Assembly (NCBI GenBank): GCA_043777755.1
Contig: JAYWHK010000222.1
Span: 1-22,105 of the forward strand
Source of the DNA: CANHEE01 sp043777755
Lineage (GTDB): Bacteria > Bacteroidota > Bacteroidia > Chitinophagales > Saprospiraceae
Reading direction: 5' to 3'
DNA length: 22,105 bases
Made by a program: the position numbers and the translations under genes
Notes under the pieces: generated by a model
Database searches by the model: none
What the model saw: only the letters and a program-made list of their open reading frames with translations
Told to the model about the DNA's origin: nothing
In this document: one piece after another, positions 14,679 to 21,604 of the stretch
How positions within the stretch are numbered: position 1 is the stretch's first letter
How the letters are laid out: every line of letters begins with the position of its first letter

Positions 14679-14714
14679 AAAAACACCGCATCAGGTTTTG
14701 ATGTGGTGTTTTTT
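14677..14714 (+). terminator. Intrinsic terminator overlapping the stop codon
   Basis: Arms 14678-14693 and 14699-14714 pair over 16 bp (one G-U) around a 5-nt loop; the stem core is CACCGCATCA and its right arm ends in a T-run. The stop codon of the thioredoxin-fold gene (14676-14678) is the first part of the hairpin. Confidence 0.9.
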
Positions 14715-14758
14715 ATTTAATTTTTAATTTTTTTGTAGCTATTTACCACTTTTGCATT

Positions 14759-14857
14759 TTTTTACCACGGAGAAACGGAGAACACTGAGTTTGACAAAAA
14801 AATTAGCCTTCGGCTAATTTTTTTGCCTCCGTGACCTCCGTTTCTCCGTGGTAAAAA
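14759..14857. repeat. 99-bp nested palindromic element
   Basis: A perfect 22-bp inverted repeat (14759-14780 and 14836-14857, core ACCACGGAGAAACGGAG) encloses a second hairpin. The inner stem, 14796-14808 with 14812-14824, is 13 bp around a 3-nt loop and ends in a T-run. No open reading frame is inside. It looks like a mobile intergenic palindrome rather than a plain terminator, since the gene upstream already has its own terminator 45 bp earlier. Confidence 0.9.
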
Positions 14858-14933
14858 TAAAAATCTTCGATTTTTTTCGACGCTAAACAGTTACAATTTT
14901 TTTTAAATCCCTACTATAAATCATTTATTTTTC

Positions 14934-14941
14934 TACTTTTG
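14934..14941 (+). promoter_or_regulatory. Candidate -7 box for the glycosyltransferase gene
   Basis: TACTTTTG matches TAnnTTTG. It would start transcription near 14948 and place the whole 15-bp repeat array in a leader of about 107 nt. The -33 element is weak. Confidence 0.5.
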
Positions 14942-14953
14942 CATAGCTTTTAA

Positions 14954-15046
14954 TACGACTTTCAGACTTACGACTAAAAGAGCTACGACTTACAGACTTA
15001 CGACTAAAAATACACATCACGCAAAAGACTTATAGACTTACGACTA
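14954..15046. repeat. 15-bp period repeat array (TACGACT) in the leader of the glycosyltransferase gene
   Basis: TACGACT starts at 14954, 14969, 14984 and 14999, an exact 15-bp period, and once more at 15039. The spacers alternate between CAGACT-type and AAAA-type sequence, so the larger unit is 30 bp, repeated twice. The last copy ends 9 bp before ATG 15055. Confidence 0.9.
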
Positions 15047-15054
15047 TTTACCTT

Positions 15055-16944
15055 ATGAAAATAAACGATTTTTTAGAAAAATATGCTGCATACGCTATCA
15101 TCGCAGTAGGCACTTTGATAATGCTTTACATTGCCATTGCTTTTGAGGGAACAGGTGACGATGGCGATAGCATACAACATTATATGTTTGCTCGATGGGC
15201 TTTTGAGCATCACAATAACTTTTTTGAGCAATGGGCAAAACCTATTTTTGTCTTGATTGCAGCACCAATTGCGCAGTTGGGTTTTGGTGCAATGAAGCTA
15301 TTTAATGTATTTGTTTTGGCGGCTACGCAATTGTTTTCCTATTGGACTGCCAAAAAATTAGGCCTAAAAAATGCTTGGTTAGTGCCGTTTTTTATTGCGA
15401 TTGCACCCATGAGCATCTACCTCACACCTTCGGGTTTGACTGAACCTTTCTGGGCGTTGTGGTTTATTGTTTCTATCTATTTGGCTGTTAATCAGCGACT
15501 TGTAGCTGCTACTTTATTGCTTTCCTTCCTGCCATTTGTACGTTCCGAAGGATTGATTATTCTATGTGTTTTTGCGCCTTATTTATTTTTCAAAAAAAGA
15601 TACGAGCTGATTCCGTTGCTTTTGTTTGGACATATCGTATATATGATAGCTGGCGCAGGAGCGCACGATGGCGATTATTTTTGGGTTTTTAAAAATATGT
15701 CTTATGCGACGTTGAACAGCGGTTACGGTTCTGGTTCTTGGAGTACTTTTTACAAAGGACTAAACATGGTCATGGGAACTGCTATGGCATATTTTTGGCG
15801 TTTGGGAATGATTGTAGGAGCTGTTCGATTGCTTTTGTATTGGTTCAAAGAAGTGGCTTTTTCAAAAGAAGAACTCTGGTTGGTTTATGGAACAAGTACT
15901 GCTTATTTTGTAGGACATAGTGCATTTTGGGCATTGGGATTGTTCAATTCTTTTGGTTTACTTCGGGTTATTGTAGGCATTATGCCTGTTTTTGTGATTG
16001 TTATTTTATTTGCATTTAATTTTTTACAAGAAAAAATAAACGAAAAGGATACTCGATTAGGCAGTATTTTTACCATCGTTTCTTTGATTTTGATTGCTTT
16101 TAGTGCTTGGCGTTGGACTTCAAAAGGGCATTTTGCGCTGAGTAATGAGCAATTGGCGGTACAAAAAGCATTGAAAGATATTGGTTCAAAAGCCAATGAT
16201 GCGACTTTGTATTTTGACGGAACTTCTGTTCCTTATTTTTTGGGAACTGATTATTTTAGCGATAAAAAACACCGTCATTGTGATAGATTGTTGAACGGGG
16301 AACGGATTCCTGCCAACGCATTGATTTTTTGGGACAGTTGGTTTTCTCTGAATGAATACAAAGTGCCTTTGGAAAAATTGCAAAAAAATCCACAACTTAA
16401 GCAAATCGGAACTTACACGGAAGAGAATCCTGACTTTGGAAAGCCTCGTACGATTTGTGTTTTTGAGCGAGATACAAGTGTTTTCAAATTAAATTCTTTG
16501 ATTTATCAAAATGATTTTGAAAACGTTGAAAAAAATGAAAACAAAAAAACCGATGAATCAAAGGCTGTTTTTGGTAAAAAATCCTTAATTTTAGACCAAA
16601 ACAACCCTTATTCGACTGGTTTTGATGGCTATATTAGTGGCATAAAAAATGATAAAGAGGAAGTTAAGTTCCGACTAAGCTCAAAAGTATGGCTTAGTGA
16701 CATCAATCCTAAAGATGCGCCAAAAGTAGTGGTAGATATTTTGAGGAATGGAAAAAGTATAAAATGGCAAGGTTGGAAATTGACAGACTTTATTAGCGTA
16801 AAAGAGCAATGGGCTGATTTGAACTTTCAGCATGAAATCAAAGAAAATGAAATCAAGGCAGGAGATAAAATCAAAATTTTTATTTGGAATGACACAGCGT
16901 CCTCAATTTGGTTGGACGATTTGAAAATAGAGCTTTTAGATTGA
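15055..16944 (+). CDS. GT-C-type integral membrane glycosyltransferase with C-terminal beta domain
   Basis: A 629-residue membrane protein. The first hydrophobic segment (about 11-30) is followed by an acidic loop, GDDGDSIQHY (D35, D36, D38), the position where polyprenyl-phosphate-dependent GT-C enzymes (ArnT/PMT-like) carry their catalytic acidic residues. Many further hydrophobic segments run to about residue 365, including FRSEG-like FVRSEGLIILCVF. Family knowledge: such enzymes move a sugar from a lipid phosphate carrier to a periplasmic acceptor; donor and acceptor here are unknown. After a soluble linker, residues about 480-629 are non-membrane and strand-rich, ending WLDDLKIELLD, resembling a carbohydrate-binding beta sandwich. 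Neighbours are not glycan genes, so the pathway is unclear. The specific family is less certain than the membrane glycosyltransferase call. Confidence 0.75.
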   Translation: MKINDFLEKYAAYAIIAVGTLIMLYIAIAFEGTGDDGDSIQHYMFARWAFEHHNNFFEQWAKPIFVLIAAPIAQLGFGAMKLFNVFVLAATQLFSYWTAKKLGLKNAWLVPFFIAIAPMSIYLTPSGLTEPFWALWFIVSIYLAVNQRLVAATLLLSFLPFVRSEGLIILCVFAPYLFFKKRYELIPLLLFGHIVYMIAGAGAHDGDYFWVFKNMSYATLNSGYGSGSWSTFYKGLNMVMGTAMAYFWRLGMIVGAVRLLLYWFKEVAFSKEELWLVYGTSTAYFVGHSAFWALGLFNSFGLLRVIVGIMPVFVIVILFAFNFLQEKINEKDTRLGSIFTIVSLILIAFSAWRWTSKGHFALSNEQLAVQKALKDIGSKANDATLYFDGTSVPYFLGTDYFSDKKHRHCDRLLNGERIPANALIFWDSWFSLNEYKVPLEKLQKNPQLKQIGTYTEENPDFGKPRTICVFERDTSVFKLNSLIYQNDFENVEKNENKKTDESKAVFGKKSLILDQNNPYSTGFDGYISGIKNDKEEVKFRLSSKVWLSDINPKDAPKVVVDILRNGKSIKWQGWKLTDFISVKEQWADLNFQHEIKENEIKAGDKIKIFIWNDTASSIWLDDLKIELLD

Positions 16945-16964
16945 CAAAATCTTTGGCAAAATTG

Positions 16965-16996
16965 TTGCTGTGGTATTAAATATTGTTTTATCTTTG
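16965..16996 (+). promoter_or_regulatory. Promoter of the DUF3467 gene
   Basis: TTG at 16965-16967 and TATCTTTG at 16989-16996 with a 21-bp spacer fit the Bacteroidota consensus. The ATG is 42 bp downstream of the -7 box. Confidence 0.65.
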
Positions 16997-17038
16997 CGAA
17001 GATTACAACTACTTATTAAAATAAAAAAATTATAATTA

Positions 17039-17338
17039 ATGGAAAATCAATTAAATATTGAATTAACAGAAGATATAGCAGACGGTGTATATTCTAATTT
17101 GGCGGTTATTTCACACTCTTCATCAGAATTTGTGTTAGACTTCATCAGGGTTGTACCCAACGTACCAAAAGCAAAAGTGAAGTCAAGGGTAATGATGACA
17201 CCTGACCATGCAAAAAGGTTGTTGCGTGCTTTGACCGACAATATTCGCCGTTACGAAGCGCAATATGGCGTTATCCAAGAACACGATGGAGGTCATGGAA
17301 ACATTCCGATGAACTTTACACCAACAGCACAAGCATAA
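17039..17338 (+). CDS. DUF3467 domain protein
   Basis: A 99-residue cytoplasmic protein. Residues about 5-75 match DUF3467: IELTEDIADGVYSNLAVISH, then SEFVLDFIRVVPNVPKAKVKSR and the helix MTPDHAKRLLRALTDNI. Family knowledge: short conserved bacterial proteins of unknown function, widespread in Bacteroidota. The tail (HDGGHGNIPMNFTPTAQA) is flexible and family-variable. It has its own promoter and shares a bidirectional terminator with the convergent DUF2461 gene, so it is monocistronic. No signal peptide or membrane segment. Its independent, near-consensus promoter suggests steady expression, which is inference. Confidence 0.93.
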   Translation: MENQLNIELTEDIADGVYSNLAVISHSSSEFVLDFIRVVPNVPKAKVKSRVMMTPDHAKRLLRALTDNIRRYEAQYGVIQEHDGGHGNIPMNFTPTAQA

Positions 17339-17378
17339 AAAATGGCTATTTCAAAATTTTTTGAAATAGCCATTTTTT
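17337..17378. terminator. Bidirectional intrinsic terminator
   Basis: Arms 17337-17356 and 17359-17378 pair perfectly over 20 bp with A-runs and T-runs at the ends and in the middle (core TGGCTATTTC). It directly joins the stop codons of the convergent DUF3467 (plus) and DUF2461 (minus) genes and should serve both. Confidence 0.93.
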
Positions 17379-18037
17379 TATGCAAAAACTGCTTTTGTAA
17401 AAAAATCATTGAAAGGTTTCATTGCCTTACAATAGTTTAGAATTTGAGCTATACCATTCTCTTCCAAAACAATTTTCGGGTCAATTTCAGCCATGACATA
17501 AAATTGTTTGTTGAAAATTAAAGGAACTTCGGCTGCAATGGCTTTAAAATTGGCATCTAAGCGAGCGTTTTTTTCACCTTTGACAGATTCATAATGTTGA
17601 ATGAAGTTTTTATCATTGATAATGCTCAAAAATTCATCTTGATGATTCAATATATAGGTTCTAGCTTTGAGCAATGGTTCTTTTTCTAAAAAATAAGCAC
17701 CACCTCCGATGGACAAACTACCTTGTTCCAACTGTATATAATAGCCAGGATAATCCATTCCTTTTCGTCCTCCTTTGGAGATGATAGCAGAAAAATAAGG
17801 TTTGTAAGGTGTTTTATCATTAGAAAAACGAACATCTCTATAAATTCTAAAAAGGCTGTCTTTTGCTAAGTCATTCACCACGGGGTCAAAAAGTTTCACT
17901 TCATCAATCAACCGTTGAATAAATATCAAAAACTCACCTTTATAAGCTTTTTCATACGTTTTTTTATTTTTTTCAAACCAATCTTTGTTGTTATTTTGGT
18001 TAAGGTCACGGAGAAAATCTAAGGTCAGTGTTGTCAT
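17378..18037 (-). CDS. DUF2461 (TIGR02453-like) protein
   Basis: A 219-residue cytoplasmic protein. It begins TLTLDFLRDLNQNNNKDWFEKNKKTYE, a family hallmark, continues with RIYRDVRFSNDKTPYKPYFSAI and GYYIQLEQGSLSIGGGAYFLEKEPL, and ends in the usual helical part. Family knowledge: conserved, function unknown. A longer reading frame begins with TTG at 18067, but that codon lies within the candidate -7 box at 18065-18072, so it would not be transcribed; ATG 18037 also matches where homologues start. It converges on DUF3467 across a shared terminator and diverges from the M1 peptidase gene. Confidence 0.92.
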   Translation of the reverse strand: MTTLTLDFLRDLNQNNNKDWFEKNKKTYEKAYKGEFLIFIQRLIDEVKLFDPVVNDLAKDSLFRIYRDVRFSNDKTPYKPYFSAIISKGGRKGMDYPGYYIQLEQGSLSIGGGAYFLEKEPLLKARTYILNHQDEFLSIINDKNFIQHYESVKGEKNARLDANFKAIAAEVPLIFNKQFYVMAEIDPKIVLEENGIAQILNYCKAMKPFNDFFTKAVFA

Positions 18038-18064
18038 TGTATTTTTTTTAGAAAAATTAGAACA

Positions 18065-18072
18065 CAAAGGTA
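18065..18072 (-). promoter_or_regulatory. -7 box of the DUF2461 gene
   Basis: On the minus strand this is TACCTTTG, a match to TAnnTTTG, 27 bp before ATG 18037. It decides the start codon, because the alternative TTG at 18067 falls inside it. No clear -33 box. Confidence 0.6.
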
Positions 18073-18114
18073 GAATTTTTTTTTATTTATGCCTTAAAAA
18101 ATTAAAATCGGAAG

Positions 18115-18122
18115 TATATTTG
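18115..18122 (+). promoter_or_regulatory. -7 box of the M1 peptidase gene
   Basis: TATATTTG, 18 bp before ATG 18141, giving a short leader of about 10-12 nt. The -33 element is not recognisable. Confidence 0.55.
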
Positions 18123-18140
18123 AGCAAATATTTATAATTG

Positions 18141-19847
18141 ATGAGATATATTAGCAACGACTTTTCAAAATTAGGTCAAAATTTCTGTTTTTTACTTTTC
18201 ATTTTTGTGACTTGTGCTACGGCATCTGCACAACCGCTTTTTCGCTGGGATAAAAAATTCACCCGTCAAGATACTTTGCGTGGTGCGTTGCGTCCTGAGC
18301 GGACGTGTTATGATGTCACTTTTTATGACCTAAACCTAAAAGTGGATATTGATAAAAAATTCATTTCGGGCGTTTGCCAAATGGATTTTTTAGCAAAAGA
18401 AGATTTTGAAACCTTACAAATTGATCTTTTTGAAAATTTCCGTTTGTATAAAATTTTATTAGAGGAAAAACCTTTGAATTTTCGTCGAGAGGGAAATGCT
18501 GTTTTTGTCAAATTGCCTGCGCAGCGAAAAGGGCAACGGAATAGCCTGTTCATTTATTACGAAGGAATGCCAACGACTGCGGTGCGTGCGCCTTGGGACG
18601 GTGGTTTTGTCTGGTCAAAAGACAAAGCTGGCAAACCTTGGGTTGGCGTGGCGTGCGAAGGTTTTGGTGCAAGTAGCTGGTGGCCTTGCAAAGACCACCT
18701 TTCTGACGAACCTGATAGTATGAGTATTCGTGTGGCTTGCCCGAGCGATTTATTTTGCGTGGCGAATGGTAATTTGAGAAAAAGAGAAGTCTTGGGCGAT
18801 GGGAATACCCGCTACGATTGGTTTGTGTCTTATCCCATCAATAGCTACAATGTCACTTTAAATATTGCTGATTATTACAGATTATCAGATACTTATACAT
18901 CTAAAAAAGATAGTACTAAACTTGATTTGGAATTTTATTGTTTGTCGCAAAATATTGATAAAGCAAAAAAACAATTCGAGCAAGTAAAACCAATGTTGGA
19001 GGCTTATGAGCATTATTTTGATAAATATCCGTTTTGGAATGACGGTTATTGTTTGGTCGAAACGCCTTATTTGGGCATGGAACACCAAAGTGCAATTGCG
19101 TATGGAAATGAATACAAGCGAGGTTATTTGGGCGGTATGATTCCAAATGATATGAATTGGGATTACATCATTATCCATGAAACGGGGCATGAGTATTGGG
19201 GAAATAGCATCAGCTGTAATGACCACGCTGAGATGTGGTTGCACGAAAGTTTTACGACTTATATGGAATCTCTGTACGTAGAATATACGATGAGCTATCC
19301 AGATGCAGTCCGTTATCTGATGAATCAAAGGGGCGATATTTACAATGCAAATCCGATTGTTGGGCCAATGAATGTGAATTTTGACGACTGGCAAGGCAGC
19401 GATATGTATTACAAAGGTGCTTGGATTTTGCATACTTTACGCCATGTTTTGAATGATGATGCGCAATTTTTTGGTTTGTTAAAGAGTTTTTACCAAAAAA
19501 ATAAAATCAGCAATGTCACGACCAAACAGTTTATAGATTATGTCAATCAATATACGAAAAAGGATTTTACAGCTTTTTTCCATCAATACCTTTACAGTCC
19601 GAATGTACCGATTTTGGAATATCAAATCAAGAAAAAAGGCAAACGGAGTTTTGATGTTTTGTACCGTTGGAAAGCAGATATTGCAAATTTTGATATGCCT
19701 GTTTCGATGGGTGTTCCTACTCAAACAGAATTTGTAAAACCTCTAACAAATCAATGGCAAACTATCCGTTTCAAAAAAGCAAAATCAAAAGATTTTGACG
19801 TTTCAACACAACTTTTTTTGGTAGAAAAACTGGAGTTCGGGTTTTAA
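18141..19847 (+). CDS. Secreted M1-family zinc metallopeptidase
   Basis: A 568-residue aminopeptidase-type enzyme from the gluzincin M1 family, which removes N-terminal residues from peptides using one zinc ion. A Sec signal peptide covers about residues 1-31 (hydrophobic FLLFIFVTCA, ending TASAQ). The active site is HETGH (H346, E347, H350) with the third zinc ligand E369 in WLHESF, exactly the family spacing; the substrate-binding GMEHQSAIAYG (family GxMEN) precedes it, and YYKGAW downstream likely holds the catalytic Tyr. It lacks the long C-terminal helical domain of larger M1 enzymes; a short beta-like tail follows instead. ATG 18141 is chosen over the TTG just before it. The last residues and the stop codon lie inside a palindrome (19834-19855). 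Substrate unknown. Confidence 0.94.
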   Translation: MRYISNDFSKLGQNFCFLLFIFVTCATASAQPLFRWDKKFTRQDTLRGALRPERTCYDVTFYDLNLKVDIDKKFISGVCQMDFLAKEDFETLQIDLFENFRLYKILLEEKPLNFRREGNAVFVKLPAQRKGQRNSLFIYYEGMPTTAVRAPWDGGFVWSKDKAGKPWVGVACEGFGASSWWPCKDHLSDEPDSMSIRVACPSDLFCVANGNLRKREVLGDGNTRYDWFVSYPINSYNVTLNIADYYRLSDTYTSKKDSTKLDLEFYCLSQNIDKAKKQFEQVKPMLEAYEHYFDKYPFWNDGYCLVETPYLGMEHQSAIAYGNEYKRGYLGGMIPNDMNWDYIIIHETGHEYWGNSISCNDHAEMWLHESFTTYMESLYVEYTMSYPDAVRYLMNQRGDIYNANPIVGPMNVNFDDWQGSDMYYKGAWILHTLRHVLNDDAQFFGLLKSFYQKNKISNVTTKQFIDYVNQYTKKDFTAFFHQYLYSPNVPILEYQIKKKGKRSFDVLYRWKADIANFDMPVSMGVPTQTEFVKPLTNQWQTIRFKKAKSKDFDVSTQLFLVEKLEFGF

Positions 19848-19855
19848 CCCGAACT
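19834..19855. repeat. 22-bp palindrome spanning the M1 peptidase stop codon
   Basis: Arms of 10 bp (AGTTCGGGTT and its complement) flank a 2-nt loop. The stop codon TAA is at 19845-19847, so the final codons of the peptidase are part of the palindrome. No T-run follows, so it is a poor intrinsic terminator and may be a dispersed repeat. Confidence 0.8.
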
Positions 19856-19924
19856 ATGGAAAGGTGATTTGGATATGCTTAATTTAACATTTTTTTAATT
19901 TTTTCAAAAATTTATGTTAAAAAA

Positions 19925-19957
19925 TTTGCATATATCAATCTTATGCCATTATATTTG
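19925..19957 (+). promoter_or_regulatory. Near-consensus promoter of the T9SS cargo gene
   Basis: TTTG at 19925-19928, a 21-bp spacer and TATATTTG at 19950-19957 fit the Bacteroidota consensus closely. Transcription would start near 19964, about 85 nt before ATG 20049. A strong promoter upstream of an out-of-frame signal peptide argues that the gene was, or sometimes is, expressed. Confidence 0.75.
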
Positions 19958-19983
19958 CGGCAGACAATAAGATTACTGATAAC

Positions 19984-20048
19984 ATGAACATGGTGACGTC
20001 ACATTATTCCAAATCCGATTTTTTTAATTTTTTTTAACAAAGTTTACC
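19984..20048 (+). other. Leader of the T9SS cargo gene: 10-bp palindrome and mini-ORF
   Basis: The leader holds a perfect palindrome, GTGACGTCAC (19993-20002), about 30 nt downstream of the predicted start, and a 17-codon open frame from ATG 19984 to a TAA ending at 20037. The palindrome could be an operator. The mini-ORF is probably incidental. The rest of 19848-20048 is AT-rich with nothing else recognisable. Confidence 0.4.
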
Positions 20049-20191
20049 ATGTTTTCAAATCAATTTTTAAGTTACGCAAGCGTTCCGCAAGCGTTCTATT
20101 CTTTTCTTTAGCACTAATATTTAGTGTTTTTGCCCAGCAAATTCCAACTGTCATTTGGGGACAAGTTTATAAAGACTGTGGCTCGACAAGT
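20049..20191 (+). pseudogene. Frameshifted N-terminal (signal peptide) part of the T9SS cargo gene
   Basis: From ATG 20049 the frame encodes MFSNQFLSYASV and then runs to a TAG at 20109-20111. The downstream gene's frame contains a perfect signal-peptide core, LFFSLALIFSVFAQ (codons from 20096), then QIPTVIWGQV, but has no ATG, GTG or TTG upstream of 20192. The two frames differ by exactly the 11-bp duplication at 20075-20096. With a single copy, codons read MFSNQFLSYASV directly into LFFSLALIFSVFAQ. This segment is therefore the true N-terminus of the gene at 20192-21535, out of frame in this sequence. An assembly or sequencing error is possible. Confidence 0.85.
20075..20096 (+). repeat. 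Exact 11-bp tandem duplication causing a frameshift
   Basis: CGCAAGCGTTC occurs twice head to tail (20075-20085 and 20086-20096) in the signal-peptide region. Eleven is not a multiple of three, so gaining or losing one unit switches the frame of the protein that follows. Confidence 0.97.
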
Positions 20192-21535
20192 ATGTCAACC
20201 AATTTTTTTAATGGAGTTCCTGTTGTCGTTAACAACTTGACTCAAAATCTACAAATGGTAAGTGTTTCTAATACACTTACAGTAAAGCAGATTAACCCTA
20301 ATATTCCAGCTAATAATATAATTTGGAATTTTGTGGGAGATTCAGGTGCATTCTATACAGAGTTTCCAAGTGTTATGCAATTACCAGGACAGTCTGTTGT
20401 CGTCGATAATATAGAACTGTATCCTACGAAAAATGATGATTGGTCTTATGGCGTTACTACTGCTGATAGATTAATCTTGAATAATCATATTTTAGGAAAG
20501 AAAATGATTACATCACCACCTCTTTTAATTGCTGCTGATATAACAAGAAATGCAAAGATTACAAATGCCGATGGGGTAGAAATGCAAAAAATGATTTTTG
20601 GACAAGCAACTGCTGCATCAATGGCTGGTTTAGAGTGTGAGTCGTGGGACTTTATTGATGCAAGTATCTTTGGGCTTATTACAAATCCTTTTAGTTCTTC
20701 TATTTTAAGTTATCCATATTATTTGACTAACTCAAAACCTCTTCATAGGAAAAAAAGAAAAGTTGTAAGTGGTCAATCATTAGTAATTGGCTTTGATGCT
20801 ATCAAAACAGGAGATTTAAATTGTAGTTCTGGACTTAATTTTACAGGAAATGATAGCGAATCTCGTGAGATTCAAAATAGTATTACAATTCCTTCTTACA
20901 TAAAAGCAAATTCAAAATTAATCTTGACTTCTGAAATTGACGATTATGCTACGGTGGAAGGTTGGCAGTTTGGATTGCAATTTGATAAAAATGCCTTGTC
21001 TTATGATGGCTACGAATTAGAAGAAGTCAAAGAATTTACTTCAGAAAACATTTTTTGCGACAGTGAAGAAGGTAAAATTCGTTTGTCTTACATAAACAAA
21101 TCTACTTCTGAAAATACTGAAAATGGAAAGAAAAAATTAGTTAAACTTGTATTTTCTGTAAAAGAAGACATTTCTGATGTTGCAAATGCCGTAAAAATAC
21201 TTGACGAAATGCCGATTGAAGTCTTAGATACAGATGCCAATAGTACTGGTGCAAAATTGAGTATTATTGCGGACGTAGAAAGTGATAATATATCAATATT
21301 CCCTAATCCAGTTATTGATAATTTCCAAGTCAAGTTCACTCAAAAAGTAGCATCTAACATTGTAACGGTACAGATATTCGATGCAAATGGTCGTTTGGTT
21401 AGTACATCTTCAAGAGCTACAATAAAGGGTAATAATTCATTTGATATTGAAAGTGCAAATCTTTCTAAAGGCATATATATGGTAAAAATTCAGACACCTG
21501 AAAAAGTGATGACTGAGAAGTTTATCAAACTATAA
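20192..21535 (+). CDS. Dockerin/cohesin-like secreted protein with T9SS sorting domain (signal peptide out of frame)
   Basis: The first in-frame ATG gives 447 residues, but the real N-terminus lies upstream and is frameshifted (see 20049-20191). Residues about 86-138 resemble a dockerin pair (GVTTADRLILNNHILG, then AADITRNAKITNADG, with D116, N120 and D127 at calcium-loop positions; the loop is imperfect). Residues about 230-350 resemble a cohesin-like beta sandwich (VEGWQFGLQFDKNALSYDG, with KLVKLVFSVKEDI). Residues about 368-447 form a type A T9SS sorting domain: SIFPNPVIDNFQVKF, then VTVQIFDANGRLV and LSKGIYMVKI, ending TEKFIKL. Family knowledge: such proteins cross the inner membrane by Sec and the outer membrane by T9SS. 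Without the signal peptide the sorting domain is useless, so the gene is either off or dead in this sequence. The body shows no further damage. Partner or substrate unknown. Confidence 0.88.
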   Translation: MSTNFFNGVPVVVNNLTQNLQMVSVSNTLTVKQINPNIPANNIIWNFVGDSGAFYTEFPSVMQLPGQSVVVDNIELYPTKNDDWSYGVTTADRLILNNHILGKKMITSPPLLIAADITRNAKITNADGVEMQKMIFGQATAASMAGLECESWDFIDASIFGLITNPFSSSILSYPYYLTNSKPLHRKKRKVVSGQSLVIGFDAIKTGDLNCSSGLNFTGNDSESREIQNSITIPSYIKANSKLILTSEIDDYATVEGWQFGLQFDKNALSYDGYELEEVKEFTSENIFCDSEEGKIRLSYINKSTSENTENGKKKLVKLVFSVKEDISDVANAVKILDEMPIEVLDTDANSTGAKLSIIADVESDNISIFPNPVIDNFQVKFTQKVASNIVTVQIFDANGRLVSTSSRATIKGNNSFDIESANLSKGIYMVKIQTPEKVMTEKFIKL

Positions 21536-21549
21536 ATATTTTCCTATTT

Positions 21550-21587
21550 ACGAGTAACGCAATCTACAATTGTGTTACTCGTTTTTT
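21550..21587 (+). terminator. Intrinsic terminator of the T9SS cargo gene
   Basis: Arms 21550-21563 and 21569-21582 pair over 14 bp (one G-U, core ACGAGTAAC) around a 5-nt loop, followed by a T-run to 21587. It lies 14 bp after the stop codon and 17 bp before the next ATG. Confidence 0.9.
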
Positions 21588-21604
21588 AATTTTATACAAA
21601 TCCT

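Noticed and set aside
14954..15046. Short regular repeats resembling a CRISPR array
   Set aside because: The repeat is 7 bp on a 15-bp period with near-repeated spacers, too short for CRISPR, and no cas gene is present.
18038..18067. Longer N-terminus for the DUF2461 protein starting with TTG 18067
   Set aside because: The TTG lies within the TACCTTTG -7 box, and the family normally begins at the later ATG.
18885..19433. 182-codon minus-strand open frame inside the M1 peptidase gene
   Set aside because: The plus strand carries the zinc-site motifs with exact spacing; the antisense product is His/Ile-rich shadow sequence.
19984..20037. 17-codon ORF upstream of the T9SS cargo gene as a leader peptide
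   Set aside because: It is very short, ends in low-complexity Phe codons from T-runs, and shows no attenuator-like hairpins.
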